Numbered from the stretch's first letter, positions 39,833 to 50,254 are shown. The stretch is 64,000 nucleotides of DNA from Candidatus Pantoea bituminis (GCF_018842675.1 NZ_JAGTWO010000004.1:1612001-1676000), one strand, 5' to 3'. Numbers and translations are program-made. Notes: generated from the sequence alone by a model not told the origin.

Positions 39833-41190
39833 TTACTCTCCCTGCTCAAGGGTCGGCAAAATGCGGCTCACCTTGTGAAAGGTTTCTTGATACTCCGCGT
39901 CCAGTTCACTGTCTGCGACCAGACCGCCGCCTGCGGAACAATAAAGCTGCTGCGCTTCGGCAATCAGTGTACGAATGGCGATGCTGGTATCCATGCGGCC
40001 GCAAAGGCTGAGATAACCGATGCTACCGCACCATGCATTACGGCGCTGCGGTTCGAGTTCATCAATAATTTGCATTGCACGGATTTTGGGGGCGCCGGTG
40101 ATTGAGCCACCGGGGAAGCAGGCGCGCAATAAATCTGTGGCGTGCAAAGTGTTAGGTAATGTGGCGCGAATGGTGCTGACCAGATGATGCACCGCCGGAA
40201 AAGGCTCAACGATAAATAATTCCGGCACGCTGACGGAACCGGGCAACGCGACACGTCCAATATCGTTACGTAGCAGATCGACAATCATCAAATTCTCGGC
40301 GCGATCTTTTTCAGAGGCGGCAAGCTGCTCGGCTTGCTGGCGATCGGCGACGGGATCGTCCATTCTTGGGCGCGTTCCTTTGATGGGACGCGTTTCAATC
40401 ACACCCTGGTCAAGCGCCAAAAGCGCTCCGGCGACAGGCTCAGAATCGCACTGTCGGGCAGACGCAAGAATGCGCTGAACGGCGCGCGATTAGCGTGGTT
40501 AAGGGTGCAAAACGCCTGCCATTCGTCACCTTGATAGCTTGCCTGAAACCGCTGCGCAAAGTTGACCTGATAACAATCGCCCGCCTGAATATACGCCTGC
40601 ACCGCGTGGAAGCGTTTGGCGTAGTCGTCGTAGCTGAGATTGGATTGCCAGCTGCTGGTAAGCGAAAAGGGCAGGGCAGCGCGGACAGGCCATTTTTCAA
40701 GCCATGCCAGGCGTGCCTGTAGATCATTCAGCGCAACCAGCGTGAGGGAGTGTAAATGGTGATCGGCGATTAACGCCCAGTCATAAATGCCAACCGCCAT
40801 GTCGGGCGTATTGAGATCGGCTTCGGCCATCGCTGGCAACGATTCAAATCGGCGACCCAGATCATAACCAAACAGGCCCAGCGCCCCACCTTGAAAAGGC
40901 AGATTGGCATTGGATGTTGGCTTTATGCCAAGGGCATCGCACTGCTGTTGCACCAGTTGTAACGGACAACCCGGCGTGTCAATAACCTGATTATCCTGAC
41001 AAACAGCGGTCAGCGGCCCGCGTGTGGTTAAGGTCACGCGCGGATCGGCGGTGAGAATATCAAAACGGTTATCGGCGTGATCGGCATTGCCAGAAGAGAG
41101 CAACATTGCCCAGGGAAGATGTGCTATGCGGGCAAAGCGCTGGGTAAGCGCATCCGGGGTATACTTTAAGCTGAGGGTTTCTACAATCAT
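39833..41190 (-). CDS. pabB: Aminodeoxychorismate synthase component I (one-base frameshift)
   Basis: Converts chorismate plus ammonia from PabA to 4-amino-4-deoxychorismate in folate synthesis. Start ATG 41190 (MIVETLSLKY), 452 residues corrected against 453 in E. coli. Chorismate-binding domain: FAQRFQASY, LSPERFL, ETRPIKGTRPR, NLMIVDLLRNDIGRV, GGSITGAPKIRAMQII. The frame breaks at an A run at 40419-40422 (T on the sense strand): as read SPERFWRLTRV ends early, with one more T it reads SPERFLALDQGVIETRP. Folate synthesis is indispensable, so a sequence error is favoured. Confidence 0.94.
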
Positions 41191-41299
41191 CGGGCAAAAG
41201 ATCAAACGTCAATGAGGGCGCTAGACTGACATATTTTTAACGCACTAGCACCTGTTAGTTCCACGTGGAATAATGTCCGCCCAAAACCAGGAGTAGAAC

Positions 41300-41491
41300 A
41301 TGTTTACAGGTTTACCGGCACTTTCTCACGAACAGCAGCAGCAGGCAGTTGAGCGAATTCAGGAGTTGATGGCGGGCGGCATGTCTAGCGGTCAAGCCAT
41401 CACTCAGGTTGCTCAAGAAATTCGTCAAAATCATAAAGGCGAGCAAATTCGAGCGCTCTTTGAAGATGAAGACGAGGATGAAGAAGTCTGA
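41300..41491 (+). CDS. yoaH: UPF0181 protein YoaH
   Basis: 63 residues, homologue of E. coli YoaH (59). Helical, with [22 protein letters not shown] then a very acidic tail EDEDEDEE. Function unknown. Divergent from pabB, as in E. coli. AGGAGTAGAAC precedes the ATG. Confidence 0.93.
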   Translation: MFTGLPALSHEQQQQAVERIQELMAGGMSSGQAITQVAQEIRQNHKGEQIRALFEDEDEDEEV

Positions 41492-41536
41492 CGCCCGCCG
41501 TTTTGCTTACTTCAGTTTCGTCTATTTCAGTATGGT

Positions 41537-41880
41537 TTAAAGAGCAGCAATAATTTTGATTTCAACTTTGTATTTTGGGTTCATTAAACCGGCCTGAACC
41601 GTACAGCGAACGGGGGCGTTATCGGGGAAACCCATGCGTCCCAGGCGCGATTCATTGCAGCAAAATCGGCTTTGTCGACCAGAAATAGGGTGGCATCAAG
41701 GATTTTGCTTTTATCACTTCCCACGCGCGTTAACAGTGCGTCAATAACAGCGAGAGCATTTGCCGTTTGCTCTTCCGCATCTGCATCCAGATTTTCCGGC
41801 ACGCTGGTGTAATAAACAGTGTCATTGTGAATCACGGCTTCAGACATGCGGTGTTCCGGGTCAATACGCGTAATGCTCAT
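41537..41880 (-). CDS. yoaB: RidA-family protein YoaB (one-base frameshift near end)
   Basis: Rid/YjgF-family protein of 114 residues after correction, equal to E. coli YoaB. RidA relatives hydrolyse reactive enamine/imine intermediates. Start ATG 41880 (MSITRIDPEHRMSE) after AGGAGAAGAAC. The core YYTSVPENLDADAEEQTANAL is intact. The frame breaks at 41624-41633 (G4A3C3 on the plus strand): as read it ends WVSPITPPFAVRFRPV, with one more base it ends DNAPVRCTVQAGLMNP then KYKVEIKIIAAL, stopping at 41537. The C-terminal Arg of the active site (VRC) is recovered. Likely sequence error. Confidence 0.9.
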
Positions 41881-42153
41881 GTTCTTCTCCTTAGTTTTAA
41901 GTCGATTAGCCTGACATAACTCTGCCATTGCTGTCATCTTTTGTTAAAAAAGGCGTAAACGCCATCAATGAAAGCATTGGCTTCTCTTTTTTAGAGATGA
42001 AGTCATAAAAATTTTCTCCGCTTAATTAGTTGAAATTAAAATAAAAAAACAAAATAGCCTAATACGAATCCTTCTCGTTACGCTTTTATTCTCAGCGACC
42101 TCGTTCCAGGCTTAATGGGCAACTTCAGGCGAATCACTTACCAGGAGAAAACC

Positions 42154-43016
42154 ATGTTCCATCATTCATCAAAACTTCAGTATCCCGTCCGTGTCGAAAA
42201 GCCCGATCCCGAGTTTGCGATGTTGTTGCAACAAGCGATTGGTGGGGTAGAAGGCGAGATCCGTGTTGCGATGCAGTATTTCTTTCAGGCGATGGGCGCA
42301 CGCGGTGATGCGCGCATTAAAGATCTACTGATATCAACGGCAACAGAAGAGTTAGCCCATATTGAAATGCTTGGCCATGCTGTTGCGCTTAATCTGGAGG
42401 GTGCACCGCTTTCTTATCAGGAAGCTTCTGCAAAAGATCCGGTGGTTAATGCGATACTGGGCGGAATGAATCCGCGTCATATATTGTCATCTGGCCTGGC
42501 TGCGATGCCGGTTAATGCAAACGGCGTATCATTCGATATGAGTCACATTTATGCTTCTGGAAACGTCGCGGCGGACATGTTGGCTAACGTTACCGCTGAA
42601 GCAACAGGCCGCGTGCTGGCTACCCGTTTGTACAATCTTACGGAAGATAAGGGAATGAAAGATTTTCTCTCTTCCTGATTGCTCGCGACACAATGCACCA
42701 GCAACAGTGGCTGGCGGTCATTGAGGATATGGGCGGATTGAGTGCTTCTCTACCCATTCCTAATAGTTTCCCGCAATCTGAAGAGGCGCAGGAACATTCC
42801 TATTACTGCCTCAATACTTCATTAGACAAACCACTGCCTAAAGGACGCTGGAGTGAAGGACCGGCATTTGATGGTGTTGGCGAATTTAGTGCGAAAGAGC
42901 AGCCTGATATTTTGGGTGAAGAACCTGTTTTAGGGCATGCTCGTGCGGGGTCAGGTGCGCAGTCGGAACAAATGCTTTCAGCATCTGCATCATCGCCTTC
43001 TGTTCTGAAAAAATAA
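42154..43016 (+). CDS. katN: Manganese catalase (one-base frameshift)
   Basis: Di-manganese, non-haem catalase, 287 residues corrected. The four-helix ferritin-like core shows GGVEGEIRVAMQYFFQAMG, STATEELAHIEMLGH and RDTMHQQQWLAVIEDMGG, with Glu and His metal ligands; the C-terminal part is flexible and ends SPSVLKK. The frame breaks at a TT at 42672-42673: one more T turns DFLSS-stop into DFLSFLIARDTMHQQQW. Start ATG 42154 after AGGAG. Related katN of Salmonella is sigma-S-dependent. Not in E. coli here; part of a stress-type accessory cluster. Confidence 0.88.
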
Positions 43017-43050
43017 TCATCTGAGCCTGAATGCTCAAGTCATAAAAAAA

Positions 43051-43071
43051 CCGGCATTTGCCGGTTTTTTT
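43051..43071 (+). terminator. Bidirectional terminator after katN
   Basis: Palindrome CCGGCATTTGCCGG (six-base-pair stem) flanked by A7 and T7, between katN and the convergent AriR-like gene. Confidence 0.88.
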
Positions 43072-43091
43072 ATGCTGATCTAAACGTAAAA

Positions 43092-43346
43092 TCAAAACCC
43101 ATGATCGTCGGGTGTTTTGCTGACAACCCTTTCCAACAGCGTTCTTAGCAGATCCTGTTTTACGTGATCAGAACTGCTTTCCAACTCAGCAATAATAAAA
43201 AGAATAATCGCTTTATTACTGACATGCCCATTAGCCATTTCAACTCGCTCTACAATCGCATTTAAAAGCTGAGTTTCTGGAGAATACCTGTCTCCGCTAT
43301 CTGAAAGAGAGGCGGAACTATTATTAATGATTGTGCTGTGCTGCAT
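43092..43346 (-). CDS. AriR/YmgB-family connector protein
   Basis: 84 residues from ATG 43346 (MQHSTIINNSSAS). The helical core ETQLLNAIVERVEMANGHV, then NKAIILFIIAELESSSDHVKQD, matches the YmgB/AriR family, small dimeric proteins that modulate Rcs signalling, acid resistance and biofilm formation in E. coli. The ribosome site is weak and an upstream in-frame TTG (43445) cannot be excluded. Near a YcgZ-like gene on the same strand, as in the E. coli ycgZ-ymgA-ariR operon. Confidence 0.78.
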   Translation of the reverse strand: MQHSTIINNSSASLSDSGDRYSPETQLLNAIVERVEMANGHVSNKAIILFIIAELESSSDHVKQDLLRTLLERVVSKTPDDHGF

Positions 43347-43656
43347 TACAATATTCTCGACTATAATTTGTTGTTTTTCGGAAGCAATCCAGTGTTTATT
43401 TTCATCAGTGCTGGTTGTTAAAACTATATATATGACGCGCGCCAATTGACGATTCGGCGCTTTACGATCTCTTCCTGAAATGAAAAGGTATTTTGCTTTT
43501 CTCTTTTAGAGATAACTGAATCCCAAAAGATTATTAATTATTGGATGATACTTTCAAGGATAAGCCGTAAAGGCAGGCGCAAAAACGTCTTTTATTCATT
43601 TCTCTTTTCGCTGAGTAAAATTAATGGATGAACCCAGTGAATGAGCGATGAAATCA

Positions 43657-43896
43657 TCAGCGGCCAAATAACAGACCAATCAAAACATGATAATGACGTT
43701 CTTCTTCAGCGCTTGAGGCAAGTTCAAGACGGCGCACTAATTTGGTACACAAGGATTTGCGATTGAGATTGCCACCTGCACGAAGAATCTCGACAACAAT
43801 CTGTCCCAGGGTTTCTTGCTGGGAGGGTAGCGAAGCCTTGTTAAAATAGCGGGCAATGTCGTTTGCGGAATTCGGTACGAGTCCGTTCTGGCGCAT
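43657..43896 (-). CDS. ycgZ: Connector protein YcgZ-like
   Basis: 79 residues, closely related to E. coli YcgZ (78): MRQNGLVPNSANDIARYFNKA, QQETLGQIVVEILRAG, and the ending HYHVLIGLLFGR line up along the whole length. GAGGGTAGAAC precedes the ATG. In E. coli it is the first gene of a blue-light/cold (BluR) operon feeding the Rcs system. A 310-base gap to the AriR-like gene holds no ymgA. Confidence 0.85.
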   Translation of the reverse strand: MRQNGLVPNSANDIARYFNKASLPSQQETLGQIVVEILRAGGNLNRKSLCTKLVRRLELASSAEEERHYHVLIGLLFGR

Positions 43897-44130
43897 GTTC
43901 TACCCTCAATATGTCATCATTTGGTGATCGGCGTTTTCTGAGGCGAAAGTTATACAAAAACTAAACCTTTGTACAGGGATTCGTTAAAGCTTAGGGATTT
44001 AATTTTAACGTTAGGAAACCATTTAAGGATAAACAATCACTTAAGTCACAGCTATGAACTAATATTTTTTGATTAGAAAAGCGGATCGGCTGAGGGTGTT
44101 CAGGATTTGTCTTGCTTGAGGAAGGAGAAA

Positions 44131-44155
44131 GCAGATGCACAGAGGGTGCATCTGC
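44131..44155 (-). terminator. Hairpin downstream of the TTG-start gene
   Basis: Perfect nine-base inverted repeat GCAGATGCA / TGCATCTGC with a seven-base loop; on the minus strand it is followed by TTTCTCCTT. Probably terminates the gene at 44172-44480. Confidence 0.6.
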
Positions 44156-44171
44156 CGGAAAGCGCTACAGG

Positions 44172-44480
44172 TTACTCTTTTACAGCGCTTTGCTGCAGCC
44201 AAAGATCGGTACCAAATATACGGTTTCCCTCTTTGGGTTGACCGGTAAGCGTGAGCCAGTTGAGCTCAGCGCGATTGCGGTTTGCCGGCTGCAAGAAGCT
44301 TGATAACCATTTCCGCGCGTCATAAATGAGTTGTAGACGCGCATCGCTGCTCTCAACCTCGGCCATCAAAGTCAGTTTATTCATCAACGCATCGACACTG
44401 ATTTGCTGATCGTTAACGGCGAGACTTACCGCTGCTTCACCAATAACGGCATGTCCTTTTTGTTCATCATGAAATAGCAA
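44172..44480 (-). CDS. Uncharacterised 102-residue protein
   Basis: Not recognised. GGAGG lies seven bases before a TTG start at 44480, and a strong hairpin follows the stop, so it looks real. No signal peptide or membrane segment; predicted mixed structure, with a helical centre (VDALMNKLTLMAEVESSDARLQ, LIYDARKWLSSFL) and a basic, Trp-containing tail (NRAELNWLTLTGQPKEG). It lies upstream of the ycgZ-like gene on the same strand and may be stress-related by context only. Confidence 0.62.
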   Translation of the reverse strand: MLFHDEQKGHAVIGEAAVSLAVNDQQISVDALMNKLTLMAEVESSDARLQLIYDARKWLSSFLQPANRNRAELNWLTLTGQPKEGNRIFGTDLWLQQSAVKE

Positions 44481-44997
44481 AGTTGTACCTCCGTTATATT
44501 GATGCTGTAGTGATTTACCTAGTGTTGAAATTTAAGCCTAGCAGAAAATAATGATTTTGGGAGCGACGTTGTTGGCTTCAGCTTATAACAGCAATAGGCA
44601 GAGATTGTTGACACTATTATTATTGCTGCAATTTTCTGGAATAAATCGTGATAATCCGTAGTGAATAAACGCTGATAATACGTCGTGATATGAGCTGCAG
44701 ATAACAACTTATTTTTATTGTGGTTTATGCGTCATTTAGAGGGCTGGTTGCTTTAATTAATAAGGCTGAAAAAGAGAGGGTTAACCGGCAATTTAAAACA
44801 AATATTTTTAATGCTTGTTTTAATTTCGGCTTCAAGTCGATTCTCCTCATTTCATTTCGCGTCTGCATCGGCTTGTCTTTCAAAAATAATATTTTACAAC
44901 GCGCAGCATAAAGGGGGAGGTAACTGTTTAATTGCATACAAAACAAGGGATAATACAAAATTTACGATAATTCGGGCCTTTTGCTTAACGCCTACAA
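44481..44997. other. AT-rich non-coding region before yoaA
   Basis: More than 500 bases with only short, AT-rich open frames lacking ribosome-binding sites. I see no RNA gene or repeat family here. It holds promoters for the minus-strand gene at 44480 and for yoaA. Confidence 0.5.
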
Positions 44998-45015
44998 TAC
45001 TGACATAATTACAGT
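44998..45015 (+). promoter_or_regulatory. LexA-like site with nine-base spacer, upstream of yoaA
   Basis: TACTGACATAATTACAGT has both LexA half-sites but CTG-N9-CAG rather than N10. It lies 27 bases before the yoaA start. yoaA is DNA-damage-related in E. coli. One missing base, common in this sequence, would make it a perfect box. Confidence 0.35.
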
Positions 45016-45041
45016 GTTTTTGCTGTTCTTTGAGAGGGTGT

Positions 45042-46951
45042 GTGACAGACGATTTTGCAGTGGATGGCGCGCTTGCGCAGGCGATAGCTGGCTTTAAACC
45101 CCGTGAAGCGCAGCGTGAAATGGCGCAGGCGGTTTCAGAAGCCGTGAAAGGCTTGGGCGAGCTGGTGGTAGAAGCGGGAACCGGCACAGGAAAAACTTAT
45201 GCATATTTAGCCCCAGCGTTACGTGCCGGTAAAAAGGTCATCGTTTCCACCGGCTCTAAAGCCTTGCAGGACCAGCTTTATAGCCGCGATCTGCCCACCA
45301 TTGCCAAAGCGCTGAAGTTCACGGGCAAAACGGCCTTGCTAAAAGGGCGCTCAAACTATCTTTGTCTTGAACGTCTGGAACAGCAGTCCATGGCGGGCGG
45401 CGATTTGACTGTGCAGGCGCTGACCGATCTTGTCACGTTACGTGGATGGTCATCGCAAACCGCAGATGGTGATATCAGTAGCTGTGGTGGCGTAACGGAA
45501 GACAGCCCAATCTGGCCTTTGGTCACCAGCACCAACGACAATTGCCTCGGCAGCGACTGCCCACTCTATAAAGAGTGTTTTGTCGTTAAAGCGCGGAAAC
45601 GTGCCATGGATGCTGACGTCGTGGTGGTGAATCACCATCTGTTTCTGGCTGATCTGGTGGTTAAAGAGAGTGGCTTTGCTGAATTGATCCCTGAAGCTGA
45701 CGTAATGATCTTCGATGAAGCCCATCAGCTGCCTGATATTGCCAGCCAATATTTTGGCCAACAACTTTCCAGCCGCCAGCTTTTGGATCTCGCCAAAGAC
45801 ATCATCATTGCTTATCGCACTGAAGTACGCGATGTACAGCAACTGCAAAAATCAGCCGATCGCCTGGCGCAATGCGCGCAAGATTTTCGCTTATCCTTGG
45901 GCGATCCGGGCTATCGCGGCAATTTGCGTGACCTGCTCAGCGATAACAATATTATGCGCATGTTCACCTTATTAGATGATGCGCTGGAACTCTGTTACGA
46001 CGTTATAAAAATGTCGCTGGGTCGTTCCGCTTTATTGGATGCCGCTTTTGAGCGTGCCGCTCTTTATCGGACTCGCCTGAAGCGGCTGCGCGCCATTAGC
46101 GAACCTGGCTTTAGTTATTGGTATGAGTGCACTTCACGGCATTTTACCCTGGCGTTGACGCCGCTTTCTGTAGCGGAACGCTTCCGCGAAGTCATGGATA
46201 ATCGCAAAGCTGCATGGATTTTTACCTCCGCCACGCTGGCGGTCGATGAAAAGATGGATCACTTTGCCGATCGCTTAGGCGTGAATCAGGCGAAAAGCCT
46301 TATTCTCAACAGCCCGTTTGATTATTCCCAGCAGGCGCTGCTTTGCGTGCCGCGTCATTTACCTGAACCCAATCGCCCCGGTGGTGCGCGTCAACTGGCG
46401 CAGATGATGAAACCGCTTATTGATGCCAATAAAGGGCGCTGCTTCTTTCTTTGCACCTCTCACCTGATGATGCGTGAGCTGGCGGCAGAATTCCGCGCCT
46501 CAATGACATTGCCAGTGTTGGTGCAAGGTGAGACCAGCAAAGGTCAGTTGCTCAAACAATTCATCGAGAAAGGCAACGCGTTGCTGGTTGCGACCAGCAG
46601 TTTCTGGGAAGGCGTGGACGTGCGGGGAGACGCGCTTTCATTAGTTATCATCGATAAATTACCGTTCACATCACCGGAAGATCCGCTGTTAAAAGCGCGC
46701 ATGGAAGATTGCCGCATTCGCGGCGGCGATCCGTTTGCGGATGTGCAATTACCGGATGCGGTGATTACGCTGAAACAGGGCGTCGGTCGTCTTATTCGTG
46801 ATACTGAAGATCGGGGGTGTTGGTGATTTGCGATCAGCGTTTAGTCTCGCGTCCTTATGGCGCCTTGTTCCTTAACAGCCTGCCACCCACGCCGCGTACG
46901 CGTGATATTGGCCGTGCGATTGCGTTCATTCGTCAGCAACCGACAGCGTAA
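45042..46951 (+). CDS. yoaA: DinG-family DNA helicase YoaA (one-base frameshift near end)
   Basis: XPD/DinG-like 5'-3' helicase, about 636 residues corrected, that partners with HolC (chi) at damaged forks in E. coli. Walker A EAGTGTGKTYAY (residues about 49-60); four Cys for the 4Fe-4S cluster between about 108 and 175 (YLCLE, DNCLGSDCPLYKECF); DEAH box VMIFDEAHQLPD; motif VI VGRLIRD. Start GTG 45042 (VTDDFAVDG) after GAGAGGG, by homology. The frame breaks at a G run 46813-46817: one more G turns EDRGCW-stop into EDRGVLVICDQRLVSRPYG, ending at 46951. Confidence 0.93.
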
Positions 46952-46996
46952 TTTTGTGCTAAGATGCGCGCCGTTTTTGAATCTCCAGAGGTGGTT

Positions 46997-47697
46997 ATGT
47001 CTGCCCGAATTTTAGCGCTGGATACCGCGACAGAAGCGTGTTCAGCCGCGTTGTTAAATCAGCAATACATTGATGCTCGCTTTGAAATTGCGCCGCGCGA
47101 TCATACGCAGCGTATTCTCCCGCTGGTTGAAGAATTATTAGTGGCACAGCAGCTTGAATTAACTGAGCTAGATGCGCTGGCTTTTGGTCGTGGCCCTGGC
47201 AGTTTTACCGGCGTACGTATCGGCATTGGCATCGCACAAGGTTTAGCGTTTGGTGCAACGCTACCGATGATTGGTGTATCGACTTTAGCCACGCTAGCGC
47301 AAGGTGCCTGGCGTCAACAGGGCGCCAGCCGGGTGTTGGCTGCCATTGATGCGCGTATGGGTGAAGTTTACTGGGCCGAATATCAGCGTGATGAGAAAGG
47401 CGTATGGCAGGGTGAAGCCAGTGAAAGCGTACTATCGCCAGAGGCGGCGTTAACACGCATGCAGGCGCTGGAAGGCGAATGGCACACCGCTGGCACCGGT
47501 TGGCAAGCCTATCCTGAATTACAACAAGGTCATGCGCTGCAACTTACTGCAAGTGAAGTTTTGCTTCCGGCTGCGCAAGATATGCTGCCATTAGCACAAC
47601 AGGCGCTTGAGCAGGGCAAAACGGTTCTGCCTGAACATGCGGAACCGACTTACTTGCGTAATGAAGTCGCCTGGAAAAATTACCGGGCCGCGAATAG
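46997..47697 (+). CDS. tsaB: tRNA t6A threonylcarbamoylation protein TsaB (one-base frameshift near end)
   Basis: Essential partner of TsaD and TsaE in making t6A37 of tRNAs. ASKHA-fold protein with [15 protein letters not shown] and [20 protein letters not shown]. 233 residues corrected. Start ATG 46997 after CAGAGGTGG. The frame breaks at an A run at 47675-47679: as read it goes on for 25 foreign residues, with one more A it ends WKKLPGRE at 47697 as in E. coli. Because tsaB is essential in E. coli, this supports a sequence error. Confidence 0.95.
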
Positions 47698-47753
47698 CCA
47701 CGCAACTTATTGTTATGCGACCAGTCTAAACAATTATTATCTGGAGATCGCCT

Positions 47754-48347
47754 ATGTCAATTTGCCGTAAGAGCCTGTCGGGCCTGTTGTTGACCTGCAC
47801 GCTGATTTTAACGGGTTGTGTTTCCATCCCGGACAACATTAAAGGCGGCTCGGCGCTCCCGCAGCAAGATCTATTGCGCGTGATGAATGATCCAGCCATT
47901 TATAAAGGTCAGGAGTCACGTTTTGGCGGCAAGGTGGTCAACGTGAAGAACCTCAATGGCAAAACCCGCCTTGAAATTGCGACCCAGCCGCTGGATGATA
48001 GCGCACGTCCACGCCTTGGCGCGGCTTCCGTTGGACGGATATACGCTGATATTCATGGCTTCGTCGATCCCGTCGACGTAAAAGACCAGTTTGTTACCGT
48101 GCTAGGAGCCATCAAAGGCACTGAAGCGGGAATGATTGGTGAAGCCAAATATAACTTTGTCGTGATCGATGTGCGGGGTTATCAACGCTGGCATTTAACC
48201 AAACAGGTGATGTCGCCACCGCAACCCATTGATCCGTGGATTTGGTACGGACCAACGCGGCATCGCGCCGGTTATTGGGGGCCAAATCCTTATTGGGGCA
48301 TGTATAGCAGCGGTCCCGCTCAGGTGGAAACTATCCTGACAGAATAG
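47754..48347 (+). CDS. yeaY: Slp-family outer-membrane lipoprotein YeaY
   Basis: 197 residues with a lipoprotein signal: [10 protein letters not shown], lipobox Cys about residue 22. The Slp domain follows, with [18 protein letters not shown] and a Trp/Pro/Tyr-rich C-terminus ([21 protein letters not shown]). E. coli YeaY (193 residues) is RpoE-regulated. Outer-membrane location inferred. Placed 56 bases after tsaB and followed by a terminator. Confidence 0.93.
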   Translation: MSICRKSLSGLLLTCTLILTGCVSIPDNIKGGSALPQQDLLRVMNDPAIYKGQESRFGGKVVNVKNLNGKTRLEIATQPLDDSARPRLGAASVGRIYADIHGFVDPVDVKDQFVTVLGAIKGTEAGMIGEAKYNFVVIDVRGYQRWHLTKQVMSPPQPIDPWIWYGPTRHRAGYWGPNPYWGMYSSGPAQVETILTE

Positions 48348-48368
48348 ATCTGGCTCGTTTAATTTTTC

Positions 48369-48402
48369 AGCCCGGTCGCAGCGCGCGTAACCGGGCTTTT
48401 TT
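48369..48402 (+). terminator. Terminator of yeaY
   Basis: AGCCCGG stem with CCGGGCT, a 15-base loop, followed by T6. Confidence 0.85.
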
Positions 48403-48469
48403 ATTGTGCTTTTTCACTGGCACGAAATTTAGTGATGAACTTCGCAACCTCTAAAGGCCGAAATACGCA

Positions 48470-48486
48470 GACTGGTACAATCAGTT
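48470..48486 (+). promoter_or_regulatory. FadR operator upstream of fadD
   Basis: GACTGGTACAATCAGTT matches the FadR consensus AACTGGTCNGACCAGTT at 12 of 16 fixed positions and closely resembles the known E. coli fadD site. It lies about 70 bases before the fadD start. FadR, which represses fadD until acyl-CoA binds, is encoded at 56.3 kb. Confidence 0.7.
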
Positions 48487-48555
48487 AAAATATTGTTAAC
48501 AAACCAGTTGGGCGAGGCGGCGATGGGAATACAACATGATTATCGGGGTGCATCC

Positions 48556-50229
48556 TTGAATAAGGTTTGGCTAAAACGCTATCCGGCTGATGTTCCGGCT
48601 GAAATTAGTGCAGATCGTTATACCTCCTTAGTGGATCTGTTTGAGCAAGCCGCAAAGCGCTACGCTGAACAACCTGCGTTTTGGAACATGGGTCAAAAAA
48701 TGACCTACCGTCAACTGGAGCAAAAAAGCCGGGCTTTTGCCGCTTATTTACAAAATGCGTTGAAGCTTAAACCCGGCGATCGTGTAGCGTTAATGATGCC
48801 AAATCTACTGCAATATCCAGTGGCACTGTTTGGTGTATTGCGTGCGGGAATGGTGGTGGTGAATGTTAACCCGCTTTATACCCCGCGCGAGTTAAAGCAT
48901 CAGCTCAACGACAGCGGGGCCAGCGCGATTGTCATCGTCTCTAATTTTGCGCATACGCTGGAAAAAGTGGCGGCGGAGACCCAAGTTAAGCACGTCATCC
49001 TGACGCGAATGGGTGATCAACTGGCGCCGGTAAAAGCGACGCTGGTTAATTTCGTGGTTAAATACATTAAGCGTCTGGTTCCCAAATATCATCTACCGGG
49101 CGCGATCTCCTTTCGCAGCGTAGTGCAGCTTGGCGCTGACATGCCATATCAACGCCCTGAAATCAGCAATGACGATTTAGCCTTTCTGCAATATACCGGC
49201 GGTACCACGGGCGTAGCGAAGGGGGCGATGTTGACGCATCGCAACATGCAGGCCAACCTCGAACAGACCCGCGCGACTTATGGCAAAGTGCTGCGTGACG
49301 GTAAAGAGTGCGTTGTCACGGCATTGCCGCTTTATCACATCTTCGCTTTAACAGTTAACGGGCTGCTCTTTTTGGAGCTGGGCGGACAAAATTTGCTCAT
49401 CACCAATCCACGCGATATTCCCGGTTTCGTGAAGGAAATGGCCAAATTTCCGTTCACCGCGATCACTGGCGTCAATACTTTGTTTAACGCCCTGTTGAAC
49501 GACGCGGAGTTTAACAAACTCGACTTTTCTACGCTGCGCCTTTCTGCAGGCGGCGGTATGGCAGTGCAAAAAGCGGTGGCAGAGCGTTGGGAAAAACTGA
49601 CCGGGCACTATTTGCTGGAAGGATATGGTCTGACAGAGTGTTCGCCGCTGGTTTCGGTTAATCCTTATGACATCAGTAGCCACACTGGCAGCATTGGCTT
49701 GCCTGTTCCATCAACCGACGTTCGGGTATTGGATGATGCGGGTAATGATGTTCCGCCAGGTGAACCGGGCGAACTGTGCATTCGTGGCCCGCAGGTGATG
49801 TTAGGTTACTGGCAGCATCCAGACGCCACCGCTGAAGTGCTTAAAAATGGCTGGCTCCACAGCGGTGATATTGTTACCGTTGATCAGGAAGGATTTATCC
49901 GCATTGTCGATCGTAAAAAGGATATGATTCTGGTTTCCGGTTTCAATGTTTATCCTAACGAAATTGAAGATGTGCTAATGCAACATCCTAAAGTGCGTGA
50001 AGCTGCGGCCATTGGCGTACCCAGTGATTTATCCGGCGAAGCAGTGAAAGTCTGCATCGTAAAAAAGGATCAGTCTCTGACCAAAGAAGAGTTGCTTGAT
50101 CACTGTCGTCGCCAGTTAACCGGCTACAAGGTGCCAAAAATTATCGAGTTCCGCGAAGAATTGCCAAAGACCAACGTCGGCAAGATTCTACGCCGGGAAT
50201 TGCGTGATGAGGCGAAACCCAGCGCCTAA
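48556..50229 (+). CDS. fadD: Long-chain fatty acid-CoA ligase FadD
   Basis: Activates imported fatty acids to acyl-CoA at the inner membrane. 557 residues from TTG 48556 ([13 protein letters not shown]), which matches the E. coli N-terminus, where fadD also starts with TTG; GGGG lies upstream. An in-frame ATG at 48523 would add 11 residues. AMP-binding signature [33 protein letters not shown] and the C-terminal [10 protein letters not shown] are intact. Confidence 0.95.
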   Translation: MNKVWLKRYPADVPAEISADRYTSLVDLFEQAAKRYAEQPAFWNMGQKMTYRQLEQKSRAFAAYLQNALKLKPGDRVALMMPNLLQYPVALFGVLRAGMVVVNVNPLYTPRELKHQLNDSGASAIVIVSNFAHTLEKVAAETQVKHVILTRMGDQLAPVKATLVNFVVKYIKRLVPKYHLPGAISFRSVVQLGADMPYQRPEISNDDLAFLQYTGGTTGVAKGAMLTHRNMQANLEQTRATYGKVLRDGKECVVTALPLYHIFALTVNGLLFLELGGQNLLITNPRDIPGFVKEMAKFPFTAITGVNTLFNALLNDAEFNKLDFSTLRLSAGGGMAVQKAVAERWEKLTGHYLLEGYGLTECSPLVSVNPYDISSHTGSIGLPVPSTDVRVLDDAGNDVPPGEPGELCIRGPQVMLGYWQHPDATAEVLKNGWLHSGDIVTVDQEGFIRIVDRKKDMILVSGFNVYPNEIEDVLMQHPKVREAAAIGVPSDLSGEAVKVCIVKKDQSLTKEELLDHCRRQLTGYKVPKIIEFREELPKTNVGKILRRELRDEAKPSA

Positions 50230-50254
50230 TGAGCCTCAACACATTTACAGGTTG

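Noticed and set aside
41946..41963. Minus-strand terminator GGCGTTTACGCC-T6 with no gene before it
   Set aside because: The stem is only four to five base pairs with a tiny loop; no upstream transcript or RNA gene could be supported.
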